Positions 8,149 through 16,121 of a stretch of DNA of 64,000 nt are shown here, piece after piece. This DNA comes from Paenibacillus sp. S150 (lineage in GTDB: Bacteria; Bacillota; Bacilli; Paenibacillales; Paenibacillaceae), in contig NZ_JACBYI010000039.1 of assembly GCF_019352175.1 (NCBI RefSeq), positions 1 to 64,000 of the forward strand. The letters run 5' to 3'. The notes beneath the pieces were generated by a model, which saw only the letters and a program-made list of their open reading frames with translations, was not told the origin of the DNA and ran no database searches. A program made the position numbers and the translations under genes. Numbering within the stretch: position 1 is the first letter of the stretch; every line of letters starts with the position of its first letter.

Positions 8149-9591
8149 GTGCGATTTATGGCAAAGGATTTAAGAACCTATCTTCATCAGCTGACAGAGG
8201 CGGATGCGCAGAGCGTCAGACTGGTGGATACGGAAGTGGACCCGCGCTTTGGAATTACCGCATATGCCTCGGCGCTGGCTGAGAAGGGAGACTACTCCGC
8301 GCTTCTGTTCAATCAGGTGAAGGGCTCGGAGCTGGCCTGCATTTCCAATCTGCTTACATCCTACGACCGGATCGCCGTCTACCTGGACTGTGAAGTGCAG
8401 GACATTCCCCGGGTGTACGGCGAAAAGCTGGAGCAGCCGATTGCGCCCGTGGTCATTGACCGTTCGAAGGCCAAGGTGAAGGAGACGGTCATTGAGGAAA
8501 AGGATGTGGACCTCGGAAAGCTGCCGATTCCTGTGCATAACGAAATGGACGGAGGTCCGTACCTTTCCGCCGGCGTCATGATTATCCGCGACCCGGATAC
8601 CGGGCTGATCAATGCCGGGATATACCGTCATCAGATTTTTAACGAGCGCGATATGGGCGTCTGGTTCCTCGGCGCGCATCATGGCGGATTAATCTATAAG
8701 AAATATAAAAAGCAGGGGAAGCCTGCGCCGGTTGCCATTGCCATCGGCCACCATCCCGGTTTCGTTATGGGCGCCGTTTCCCGTGTGCAGGGCATCGGCG
8801 GGGAATATGAAGCCGCTGGCGCTCTGATGGGCGAAGCGCTGGAGCTGGTGCAGGCGGAAACCTCCGATCTGCTCGTTCCGGCCCATGCCGAGTTTATCCT
8901 GGAAGGCGAGATTCTTGCCGATGAGGACCACCCCGAAGGGCCGTTCGGCGAATGGCCCGGCCACTATCTGGGCGGCGGCTCCGTTCCGATCATCCGCATT
9001 ACCCGGATCACCCACCGTAAAAATGCCATTTTTCAGGACATTGTCGCTTCCAGCCGAGAGCATCTCGTCGTTGGCGGAGTTCCGCGCTCGGGAAGCATTT
9101 ATCAGACGGTTAAAGAGGTGGTCCCAAGCCTGAAGACGGTCAATGTTCCATTCTACAGCCGGATGAACTGCTATATCTCGCTTCATAAAGAGCGGGACGC
9201 GGATGTGAAGAAGGCGGCCTTCGCCGCACTGAACACCGAACCCGAGAATCTGCGGCATATCGTGGTTGTCGATGAGGATATTGATGTGTTCAACGGCGAG
9301 GAAGTGGCCTGGGCGATCGGTACGCGCTTTGACGCGGAGCGCGATCTGCTGGTCATTCCCCAATGGAATGGCCCCGGCGGCCTGCTGCCTACCAACTGGG
9401 ACTATAACAAGGAGGGCAAGAACACTCCGCGAATGTCCAGTGCGGTTATTGTGGATGCCACCAAGCCGGCACCGCCGGTCATGTTCCCCAAACGCGCGGT
9501 GGTTCCCCGGGACCATGTGGACCTCGCCGACCTGCAGGCGCTGCGTGATCTGAATGCAGACGAGAAGAACCGGTGGCTTGAGAAGCCATAA
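8149..9591 (+). CDS. UbiD-family prenylated-FMN-dependent decarboxylase
   Basis: A 480-residue UbiD-fold protein. The central region INAGIYRHQIFNERDMGVWF and the active-site section HPEGPFGEWPGHYLGG, with the acidic residues and Gly-Pro-Phe-Gly-Glu motif, are typical of UbiD enzymes that reversibly decarboxylate alpha,beta-unsaturated or (hetero)aromatic acids. They need prenylated FMN from a UbiX-type flavin prenyltransferase; none is visible in this window. GTG 8149 and ATG 8158 are both possible starts after AAAGGA. It is the last gene of the pxpB operon, 11 bases after the binding protein, which suggests that it acts on the imported acid. Confidence 0.92.
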   Translation: MRFMAKDLRTYLHQLTEADAQSVRLVDTEVDPRFGITAYASALAEKGDYSALLFNQVKGSELACISNLLTSYDRIAVYLDCEVQDIPRVYGEKLEQPIAPVVIDRSKAKVKETVIEEKDVDLGKLPIPVHNEMDGGPYLSAGVMIIRDPDTGLINAGIYRHQIFNERDMGVWFLGAHHGGLIYKKYKKQGKPAPVAIAIGHHPGFVMGAVSRVQGIGGEYEAAGALMGEALELVQAETSDLLVPAHAEFILEGEILADEDHPEGPFGEWPGHYLGGGSVPIIRITRITHRKNAIFQDIVASSREHLVVGGVPRSGSIYQTVKEVVPSLKTVNVPFYSRMNCYISLHKERDADVKKAAFAALNTEPENLRHIVVVDEDIDVFNGEEVAWAIGTRFDAERDLLVIPQWNGPGGLLPTNWDYNKEGKNTPRMSSAVIVDATKPAPPVMFPKRAVVPRDHVDLADLQALRDLNADEKNRWLEKP

Positions 9592-9603
9592 TAGGAGATA
9601 TAT

Positions 9604-9643
9604 GGCCTCAGACTGCGGAAGAACGCCTCCGCGGTTTGAGGCC
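9604..9643 (+). terminator. Hairpin terminator after the ubiD-like gene
   Basis: GGCCTCAGACTGCGG (9604-9618) pairs with CCGCGGTTTGAGGCC (9629-9643), a 15-bp stem with two G-U pairs and a 10-base loop. The following bases are only moderately T-rich, so its efficiency is uncertain. Confidence 0.6.
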
Positions 9644-9767
9644 GCCCTGTTCTTCCGGGAGCAGGGGAAGCCGCCTTATGAATTAAGCCGGTAAGGCTGA
9701 GGGCTCGTGGAGGCATTCAGGCTCTGCAGAGAGCTGAAGCTGAGCGGAAAAAGTAAAACTATATAGA

Positions 9768-9950
9768 TTGAACCTGATATCTGTAGCATTTTGTCCGATA
9801 TCCGTTGAGGATCAGCCGCATGACTGTACTTTGTGCAGCAGCATCAGTTTTTCGGCTGATTTAGGGGTGATCTGCTGCAGAAAATGCAACAGGCACACGC
9901 CCGCCCGGGATTTATTTGAAGGAGTTTCAGATTGGCTGAAGGAGTTTTAA
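9768..9950 (+). CDS. Possible small cysteine-rich ORF (doubtful)
   Basis: A 60-codon frame from TTG 9768 encodes two cysteine pairs, CTLC at about 21-24 and CCRKC at about 36-40, spacing that could suit a small zinc ribbon. There is no ribosome site and no recognised homologue, and it lies alone in a 395-base gap. It may be chance. The remaining gap (9644-9767 and 9951-10038) shows only GACCC/GGGTC, a short inverted repeat at 9970-9989 before the next operon. Confidence 0.2.
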   Translation: MNLISVAFCPISVEDQPHDCTLCSSISFSADLGVICCRKCNRHTPARDLFEGVSDWLKEF

Positions 9951-10038
9951 ACCGGCATACAGCTTGACAGACCCTGAATTTTTCGGGTCCCTTATATAAT
10001 CCCAATATTATTTCTTGCAGGCAGGAGGCATGTATTAG

Positions 10039-10818
10039 ATGAAGGTTGTAGATCTGAACTGTGATATGGGTGAGAGCTTCGGCGCTTATAAGCTGGGAAG
10101 TGATGGGGAAGTATTGGAATATGTAACCTCGGCGAACATCGCCTGCGGATTTCACGCCGGTGATCCGGCGACGATGCGGCGCACGGTACGGCTTGCGCTT
10201 GAGCATAAGGTAGCCATCGGCGCGCATCCTGGACTTCAGGATCTGACCGGCTTTGGCCGCAGGGATATGGACATTTCACCGGAAGAAGCGTATGACATTA
10301 CGGTCTATCAAATCGGCTCCCTATGGGGCTTCGTTCGTTCGGAGGGCGCTGTGCTGCAGCATGTCAAGGCGCACGGGTCTTTGTACAATATGGCCGCCCG
10401 CAGCGCCCCCCTGGCCGAAGCCATTGCTGAAGCGGTGTACCGGGTAGAGCCGGAGCTTATTCTGTTTGGACTCGCCGGAAGTGAGCTGGTCAAGGCCGGA
10501 CAGAAGATAGGACTGCGGACGGCGAGTGAGGTTTTCTCCGACCGCACCTATCAGCCGGATGGCTCGCTAACCTCCAGAAGACTGCCGGATTCAGTGATTA
10601 CCGATGAGCAGCAGTCGATCAGACAGGTCATCCGGATGGTGACCGAAGGCAAGGTTCTCGCCGCCGGGCAAGCGGATATCGCTATTCAGGCGGATACCAT
10701 CTGTATTCATGGCGATGGCATCCATGCGGTGGAATTCGCTGCGAAAATCAACAGCTCGCTCAAGGCAGACGGGGTGGCAGTCCAGCCGATAGGCGTTACA
10801 CTGGCCGGGAGAGGCTGA
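10039..10818 (+). CDS. 5-oxoprolinase subunit PxpA (LamB/YcsF family)
   Basis: A 259-residue protein with the family signature VDLNCDMGESFGAYKLG at the start, then SANIACGFHAGDP, IGAHPGLQDLTGFGRR and HVKAHGSLYN, and the late IHGDGIHAVEFA. PxpA completes the PxpABC enzyme: it is the lactam-handling subunit, while PxpBC supply the ATP-dependent step. GCAGGAGG at about 10020 is the ribosome site. It heads a second transcription unit with the flavoprotein gene 22 bases downstream rather than sitting beside pxpBC, which links lactam opening to that redox enzyme. Confidence 0.93.
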   Translation: MKVVDLNCDMGESFGAYKLGSDGEVLEYVTSANIACGFHAGDPATMRRTVRLALEHKVAIGAHPGLQDLTGFGRRDMDISPEEAYDITVYQIGSLWGFVRSEGAVLQHVKAHGSLYNMAARSAPLAEAIAEAVYRVEPELILFGLAGSELVKAGQKIGLRTASEVFSDRTYQPDGSLTSRRLPDSVITDEQQSIRQVIRMVTEGKVLAAGQADIAIQADTICIHGDGIHAVEFAAKINSSLKADGVAVQPIGVTLAGRG

Positions 10819-10840
10819 CGAAGAGAGGAGGAAGCAACCC

Positions 10841-12547
10841 ATGGAAGCATTGCATTTACAGACCGATGTGCTGGTCATCGGCTCCGGGGCAGCCGGATTG
10901 ATGGCGGCAAGGGCCGCCGCTGATGAAGGGGCAGAGGTTGTTCTGGCCGACAAAAGCCTGATCAGCCGGGGCGGTGCTACGATTCTGGCGCAGATGACTG
11001 TAGCCGTGGCACTGGGAGAAGCGGAAGAGGATAATCCGGACATCCACTTCAAGGATACGATGGAGGGCAGCCGCGGGATGGCAGATCCGGCTATTGTGCG
11101 GGCCATTGTGGAGAGAGGGCCGGAAGTGATTCTGGAGGCTGAGGGCTATGGCGTCCGGTGGGCAAGAACCGCCGACGGCAAGCGTTCACAGGCTTTTGCT
11201 CCCGGGCATTCCAAGGCCCGCTGCGTCTATGTGGATATTCTGAATACCGGCGGAGCCACAGCCGGTGGATTGAAGAAGGCGATCTGGAAGGAGCCGAAGA
11301 TCAAGCGGCTGAAGAATATGATGATTACCAAAATCGTGGTGGAAGAAGGCCGCGCGGTCGGTGCGGTCGGTTTCGAAATGGAAGCCTTCCGGCCGGTCAG
11401 CATCGCCGCGGGTTCCGTAATACTCGCGACCGGAGGGCTGACCGAGGTGTATGAGCGGAACAGCGCTTCCGCCAATATGACAGGGGACGGCTTTGTGCTG
11501 GCTGCGGAGGCAGGCGCCGAGGTGAGAGACATGGAGATGGTGCAGTTTTTCCCCATTGCCCATTTGTTCCCGCCTCTGGTGGGGATTGATCCGATTATGT
11601 GGGACCCTTTCCGCTATAAGCTGGGAGGACGGCTGCTTAACGGCCAGCATGAAGAGTTCATGGATAAGTACAACGGAGAAGTAGCCGGAAAATATACGGC
11701 GGCGCGCGACCAGACCACACTCGCGATCTTCCGCGAGGTCGAAGCGGGACGCGGCACACCGCATGGCGGAGCTTACCTTGACTTCCGCATGGTGCCTGAG
11801 GACAAGCTGAAGGAAGCCTTCGGACCCGTGATCGGCATTCTGCGCAATCAGGGCGTTGATCTGACCAAGGATATGGTTGAAGTGGCCCCGATGGCGCATT
11901 TCATGCTGGGCGGCGTCCGGGTGGACGACGGCATGAGAACCCGGGTTCCGGGCCTGCTGGCTGCGGGCGAGCTCATCTACGGCATGCACGGGGCCAACCG
12001 CCTGTCGGGCAATGCCATCACGGAAGCGCTCGTTACCGGGCGCATTGCCGGCGAGACTGCGGGAAGGGCTAAGGAGGCTGGGGATGGATCGGCAGTCATA
12101 AAGGCTCTTGACGCCGAGCTTGAACGTCTGGAGCAATTCTGGCATCCGCAGCCGGTAGACCGGGATACCGCGTCTCTGCAGACCTTCAAGCGGAAAATCC
12201 AGCAGGTAATGTGGAGGGGGGCGGGTCCGCTTCGTACAGAAAGCGGCCTCACCGCCGCCTTGGAGGAGATCCGGGCGCTGCGCGGAGAACTGGACAGCAT
12301 CTCTCTTTCCAGGCAGAGCTTGTTTGCCCTGACGCTGATCGAGAAGCTGGAGGCGGACAATCTGCTGAAAATCAGCGAAGCGATTATTATCGGCGCGTTG
12401 GAAAGAAAGGAATCGCGGGGCGCCCATGTGCGGCTGGACTACGAGCCCTCCCTTGAGGTGCCGGTCAGCTCCAGCTTCTCTATGGATGACGCAGGAGCGT
12501 GGAAGATAGAGCTTATTCAGCTGCCGTCCACGCTGCAGGGAAAGTAA
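10841..12547 (+). CDS. Fumarate-reductase/succinate-dehydrogenase-like flavoprotein
   Basis: A 568-residue FAD protein. The N-terminal dinucleotide motif is VIGSGAAGLMAARAA (about 12-26), followed by an Arg-Gly-Gly loop (SRGGATILAQM). The later AGELIYGMHGANRLSGNAITEALVTGR is the FrdA/SdhA/NadB-type FAD motif, and the C-terminal 130 residues match the helical succinate-dehydrogenase C-terminal domain. Such enzymes move electrons to or from a C=C bond next to a carbonyl. There is no FrdB or membrane anchor beside it; the only candidate partner is the one-domain [2Fe-2S] protein at 13266. In this cluster it might reduce an unsaturated ring intermediate. AGAGAGGAGG precedes the ATG. Confidence 0.85.
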   Translation: MEALHLQTDVLVIGSGAAGLMAARAAADEGAEVVLADKSLISRGGATILAQMTVAVALGEAEEDNPDIHFKDTMEGSRGMADPAIVRAIVERGPEVILEAEGYGVRWARTADGKRSQAFAPGHSKARCVYVDILNTGGATAGGLKKAIWKEPKIKRLKNMMITKIVVEEGRAVGAVGFEMEAFRPVSIAAGSVILATGGLTEVYERNSASANMTGDGFVLAAEAGAEVRDMEMVQFFPIAHLFPPLVGIDPIMWDPFRYKLGGRLLNGQHEEFMDKYNGEVAGKYTAARDQTTLAIFREVEAGRGTPHGGAYLDFRMVPEDKLKEAFGPVIGILRNQGVDLTKDMVEVAPMAHFMLGGVRVDDGMRTRVPGLLAAGELIYGMHGANRLSGNAITEALVTGRIAGETAGRAKEAGDGSAVIKALDAELERLEQFWHPQPVDRDTASLQTFKRKIQQVMWRGAGPLRTESGLTAALEEIRALRGELDSISLSRQSLFALTLIEKLEADNLLKISEAIIIGALERKESRGAHVRLDYEPSLEVPVSSSFSMDDAGAWKIELIQLPSTLQGK

Positions 12548-12552
12548 GGAGA

Positions 12553-12838
12553 GCTAATGAGGCTGTTGGCTGCGTGCAGGGAAAGTAAATAGAAGCTAAT
12601 GCGGCTGTCGGCTGGGGGCAGGGAAAGTCAAGAGAAGCTAATGCGGCTGTCGGCTGGGGGCAGGGAAAGTAAATAGAAGCTAATGAGGCTGTTGGCTGGG
12701 GGCAGGGAAAGTAAATAGAAGCTAATGAGGCTATCGGCTGGGAGCAGGGAAAGTAAATAGAAGCTAATGAGGCTGTCGGCTGGGGGCAGGGAAGTGAAGA
12801 GCTAATGAGGCTGTCGGCTGCGTGCAGAAAAGGTAGCC
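12553..12838. repeat. Seven-copy 42-bp tandem repeat
   Basis: Units begin at 12553, 12595, 12637, 12679, 12721, 12763 and 12801, each opening with GCTAATG(A/C)GGCT and containing a GCAGGGAAAGTAAATAG segment. The period is 42 bases except for the 38-base step before the last unit. Copies differ at a few sites (GTTGG/GTCGG, GGGGGC/GCGTGC). It starts right at the 3' end of the flavoprotein gene, whose last bases (CTGCAGGGAAAGTAAGGAGA) already match the unit, so the array seems to have grown out of the gene end. No unique spacers, so not CRISPR. Confidence 0.9.
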
Positions 12839-13265
12839 TGGCATCCTTGGATTAGCGGAATGTAGGGTTATGGTGGTCTGCGCCAGCTTTAGGTCCAAGT
12901 GAAGTGGAAAAAGTACAACTAAAGTGTACCGGTTGGCGTTCCATAAGCAAATAGTGGGAAAAAGTATACTTAAATCGCACCAAAATCAGGGTGTTGGGCG
13001 AAGTGAAGGTTATTAGGTTTACTTTTTCCACTTAAATACTGGAAAGCTGCAAAAACGTGCAAATTAGTTTGCCATCTTCCACTTAATTCTCTGTTGCTAC
13101 AGGGTGGATTAAATGCAGCTGCGAGGCGGAACTTAAACTGTGTGAAAACACGTTCTGCCTGAGAAACGGATGGGCAAAGCGACTTTTCGCCTTCAATTGC
13201 GAGCTGCGGTTGAAGCCCGGAACAGTGATATTTTGAGCTTAGTTAAGATGGGAGGAGAGTCATTA
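12839..13265. repeat. Intergenic stretch with interspersed GTGGGAAAAAGTA units
   Basis: No gene is visible. At least three copies of the interspersed unit seen at 1-660 occur: GAAGTGGAAAAAGTACAACT (about 12900), AGTGGGAAAAAGTATACTTA (about 12954) and a reverse copy TTTACTTTTTCCACTTAA (about 13018). A 32-codon in-frame extension upstream of the next gene (from 13170) has no ribosome site and is not counted as coding. Confidence 0.55.
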
Positions 13266-13577
13266 ATGTCTACGGTTACGTTGAATGTTGTGCGTGGCGA
13301 CGCTGGGAGCGGGACTGTCCTGGTCCCTTATGAGGTACCCTACAGAGATGGAATGAGCCTCTTGGACGCGGTGTTCTGGATCAGGGAGCATAAAGATCCT
13401 TCCTTTTCCGTGAGATATTCCTGCCGCTCGGCCAATGCCTGCAAGGAATGCTCCGCCATTGTTGACGGCAAGGCCGGCTTTCTGTGCAGCATCCGCGCGG
13501 TCGAGAACAGCGAGGTCAAGATTGAGCCGCTGACCGGCCGTCCCTGGATCAAGGATCTCGCCACTGCGCTGGAGTAG
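13266..13577 (+). CDS. Single-domain [2Fe-2S] protein like the N-terminus of SdhB/FrdB
   Basis: From ATG 13266 (ribosome site GGGAGGAGAG) this is a 103-residue protein with a plant-type ferredoxin fold. Cluster ligands are Cys53, Cys59, Cys62 and Cys74 (CRSANACKEC, then C after 11 residues), the spacing of the [2Fe-2S] domain of succinate dehydrogenase iron-sulfur subunits. The usual C-terminal domain with [4Fe-4S] and [3Fe-4S] clusters is absent, and the protein ends naturally just after the ferredoxin fold. It probably passes electrons to or from the flavoprotein at 10841, although 0.7 kb of repeats separates them. Confidence 0.8.
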   Translation: MSTVTLNVVRGDAGSGTVLVPYEVPYRDGMSLLDAVFWIREHKDPSFSVRYSCRSANACKECSAIVDGKAGFLCSIRAVENSEVKIEPLTGRPWIKDLATALE

Positions 13578-13784
13578 AGCACAGCTCCGCAAAACTGGCG
13601 TATGCTTCCAAAATGATTATTGGGAGTATATTCCAATAAAATTGGCGTATGCCTGCCAAGCAAATTTTGTTCGGGGCGAAGACAAGCAGCATGCTAACAA
13701 AACTTGGGTGTATGCTTCCAAAGCGAGTTTTGCACGAAGTGAAGACAGATAGAGTAAGCTCACCAAACTTTTAGGAGGTCCGCT
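13578..13784. repeat. Three degenerate repeats of GGCGTATGCTTCCAAA type
   Basis: Related units start near 13591, 13637 and 13698. Each has AAAA(C/T)TGG(C/G)(G/T)TATGC, then CCAA, then a TTTTG-containing tail with GAAGACA in two of the copies. They fill the gap between the iron-sulfur gene and the FAD subunit gene. The strong TTTAGGAGG at 13771-13779 is the ribosome site of the next gene. Confidence 0.55.
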
Positions 13785-14624
13785 ATGGCTTGGTTACGGC
13801 CCGGCAGCTTGCCGGAAGCGCTTGAGCTGCTGCAGGAGCAGCAGCCCCGCCCAGTCTGCGGGGGGACGGATCTGTTCGTAGGCGGACAGGTCAAGCAGAC
13901 GGCACCGGTAAATATGGACTGGCTGGACCTGCGGGGAATCCCGGAGCTGCATAAGGTCAGCCTCACAGAAGAAGGGCTGGAGATCGGCGCAGGCATCACT
14001 GCGGCGGAGATCTGGGGTGACGAAGCCTTCGGCATTGTTCCCGCGCTGCAGCAGGCGGCGCGGATTGTTGGCGGCTGGCAAATCCAGAACCGGGCTTCGC
14101 TGGGGGGCAATGTCGCCAATGCCTCCCCGGCGGCCGATATGGTTGTGCCGCTGGTGGCATACCGTGCGGAGGTGCGGCTGAGCGGTCCAGCCGGAACCCG
14201 GGGCGTGCCGGTGGCGGAGTTCATCCAGGGCCCCAAGCTTACAGGGCTTCAGCCGGGAGAGCTGATTGTCTCTTTGTTCATTCCGCAGCGGATGCTTGGC
14301 GTGCGCCAGATCTTTCTCCGGCATGACCAGCGGGCGGCGACAGACATCTCCATTGTTTCGGTAGCGCTGGTTCTTGCCGGCACGGGAAAAGAGGTGGATT
14401 GGGCTTCCGCAGCGGTGGGAGCAGCGGCTCCCAAAGCTTTTACGCTGAGCGAGGAGGAGGAGCTGCTGTGGAGAGGCGGCCTCAATGACAGCAAGCTGCA
14501 GCAGCTTGCCGAACTCTATGAACAGCGGAGCTCCCCGATTTCGGATATCAGGGCCAGTGCGGCCTACAGGCGGTCATTGGTCAATACTTATATTAAACGT
14601 GCAGCCCATACCTTGATTGGATAG
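13785..14624 (+). CDS. FAD-binding subunit of a molybdenum hydroxylase (CoxM/XdhB-type)
   Basis: A 279-residue protein of the CO-dehydrogenase flavoprotein family. Visible FAD motifs are PVCGGTDLFV (about 22-32) and the pair IQNRASLGGNVANASPAAD (about 102-120), which bind the diphosphate and isoalloxazine. The C-terminal part is the CO_deh_flav_C domain. In the holoenzyme this subunit passes electrons from the 2Fe-2S subunit to the final acceptor. It is separated from the other two subunits by the gene at 14655, which is unusual: medium, small and large subunit genes are normally contiguous. Confidence 0.92.
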   Translation: MAWLRPGSLPEALELLQEQQPRPVCGGTDLFVGGQVKQTAPVNMDWLDLRGIPELHKVSLTEEGLEIGAGITAAEIWGDEAFGIVPALQQAARIVGGWQIQNRASLGGNVANASPAADMVVPLVAYRAEVRLSGPAGTRGVPVAEFIQGPKLTGLQPGELIVSLFIPQRMLGVRQIFLRHDQRAATDISIVSVALVLAGTGKEVDWASAAVGAAAPKAFTLSEEEELLWRGGLNDSKLQQLAELYEQRSSPISDIRASAAYRRSLVNTYIKRAAHTLIG

Positions 14625-14654
14625 CCTGCAGGTTACAGTGGAGGGGATAGAGAT

Positions 14655-15614
14655 ATGCCGGATACCAGACTTACGATAGCAATGTCCGAGAGTGACCGGA
14701 CAGCCAAGCTGCTTGCAGGCAGCCGCCGTCTTCCCGGATTTCAGCTGGAGGCCCAGCAGGCCTCCATTGAAGAGATTTTTGTGAAGCAAATTTCAGAAGC
14801 GGCTTATGATGTGTCGGAGCTGTCGCTGGCCTCGTATCTGATCGCCAAAGGAGGCGGGGATACGAGGCTGACGGCCATTCCCGTATTTCTGTCCCGTTCG
14901 TTCCGGCATAATGCGATATATGTGCGTTCGGACAGCCCGTACCGGCATCCTTCGGAGCTGAAGGGCCGCCGTTTCGGATTCCCGGAATACCAAATGACTG
15001 CGGCAGTCTGGGTAAGAGGGATGTTCCGGGAGGAATGGGGCATCGGCCAGGAGGACATGCAGTGGTTCACCTTCCGGCCCGAACGTGTGCCGGTGAAGAT
15101 TCCTGCGGTTTTGACCGAAGGGGATATCTTTGCGGCTTTGGCAGACGGCAGAGTGGATGCTGTCATGTCTGCCCGCCGTCCTCCGGCGAATCTCTTTCCG
15201 TCCTCTGGAGAGGGCGGAGTGATCCGCCGGCTGATTCCCGATGTATGGAATGCCGAACGTGAGTATTACGGGCGTACCAAGCTGTTTCCGATTATGCACC
15301 TGGTATCGCTTAAGCAGGATACGGCAGAGACTTATCCGGAGCTGCCGGTCCGCCTGTATGATCTGCTGCTGGACATTAAGGACGAAGGCATCGCCGGGCT
15401 GCTTGAAACGATCAAGAACCAAACCTCAGATCCGTGGGTTTGGGAATCTGCAGAGCGTTCCTCCGGTCTTATGGCTGGCGGTATCTGGCCGTATGGGATC
15501 AGCAAGAATTGGAGTCAAATCCAAAAATTCATGACCTATCTGCGGGAGGATGGTCTGCTTGCGCGCGAGCTTGCCTTAGAGGAAGTATTTCATCCGTCCG
15601 TATTGAACACATAA
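14655..15614 (+). CDS. 4,5-dihydroxyphthalate decarboxylase-like protein (Pht5-type, periplasmic-binding fold)
   Basis: A 319-residue protein without signal peptide. The order LTIAMSESDRTAKL, FDVSELSLASYL-like YDVSELSLASYLIA, IPVFLSRSFRHNAIYV, LKGRRFGFPEYQMTAAVWVRG and DGRVDAVMSARRP is what I recall for proteins annotated as 4,5-dihydroxyphthalate decarboxylase, a family with the type-2 periplasmic-binding fold. Because it lies within the molybdenum hydroxylase operon and lacks a signal, it is likely cytoplasmic: either a second decarboxylase acting on a hydroxylated ring acid or a ligand-binding accessory. The fold alone does not decide between these. Confidence 0.75.
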   Translation: MPDTRLTIAMSESDRTAKLLAGSRRLPGFQLEAQQASIEEIFVKQISEAAYDVSELSLASYLIAKGGGDTRLTAIPVFLSRSFRHNAIYVRSDSPYRHPSELKGRRFGFPEYQMTAAVWVRGMFREEWGIGQEDMQWFTFRPERVPVKIPAVLTEGDIFAALADGRVDAVMSARRPPANLFPSSGEGGVIRRLIPDVWNAEREYYGRTKLFPIMHLVSLKQDTAETYPELPVRLYDLLLDIKDEGIAGLLETIKNQTSDPWVWESAERSSGLMAGGIWPYGISKNWSQIQKFMTYLREDGLLARELALEEVFHPSVLNT

Positions 15615-15635
15615 CGGTAAGGAGGCGCGATCAAA

Positions 15636-16121
15636 GTGAAGGCAGAACAAGACCGCCTGATCCAATTAACGATCAACGGCAGAGAACGGTCATGGGCGGG
15701 GGATGAGGCGGCCTCACTCGCAGATGTCATCCGTGAAGGACAAGGTCTGACCGGAACCAAAATAGGCTGCCGGACCGGAGAGTGCGGTGCCTGCACCGTA
15801 CTGCTGGACGGGCAGCCGGTAGTGTCCTGCCTGGTCCCCGCCGGCTCGGCTCAGGGACAGAGCATAGAGACCATTGAAGGCTTGTCACAGCGTGAAGAGT
15901 TCCAAACCCTGGCCGGGCTGATGCTTGAGGAGGGCGGAGTCCAATGCGGGTTCTGCACTCCCGGCGTCATGGTCACGGTATGGGCTTATCTGCAGAATCC
16001 GGCCCTGTTCGGAGGGGATGCCGGTGCGGCGCTGAAGAACAATCTCTGCCGCTGCACCGGGTATCTGGGCATTATTACTGCGGCAGAGCGGGTTATTGCG
16101 CTGAGAGGCGGGAGACCATGA
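15636..16121 (+). CDS. [2Fe-2S] small subunit of a molybdenum hydroxylase (CoxS/XdhC-type iron-sulfur subunit)
   Basis: A 161-residue protein from GTG 15636 after AAGGAGG. The N-terminal ferredoxin domain carries CRTGECGAC (Cys45, Cys50, Cys53) and Cys65; the C-terminal helical domain carries CGFC (Cys104, Cys107) and CRC (Cys138, Cys140). This is the canonical two-cluster set of the family. It relays electrons from the molybdenum site to the FAD subunit. Its last four bases overlap the large-subunit start (ATGA). Confidence 0.96.
   Translation: MKAEQDRLIQLTINGRERSWAGDEAASLADVIREGQGLTGTKIGCRTGECGACTVLLDGQPVVSCLVPAGSAQGQSIETIEGLSQREEFQTLAGLMLEEGGVQCGFCTPGVMVTVWAYLQNPALFGGDAGAALKNNLCRCTGYLGIITAAERVIALRGGRP

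Noticed and set aside
9964..10000. TTGACA and TATAAT upstream of pxpA
   Set aside because: They are 25 bases apart, too far for a normal promoter; a promoter probably exists here but these boxes do not define it.
12553..12838. Possible CRISPR array
   Set aside because: Units are contiguous with no unique spacers, and no cas gene is present. The same holds for the two 51-bp arrays.
15944..16117. 58-codon N-terminal extension of the Mo-binding subunit
   Set aside because: It lies wholly inside the small-subunit gene in another frame; ATG 16118 overlaps the stop as ATGA and fits the family start.
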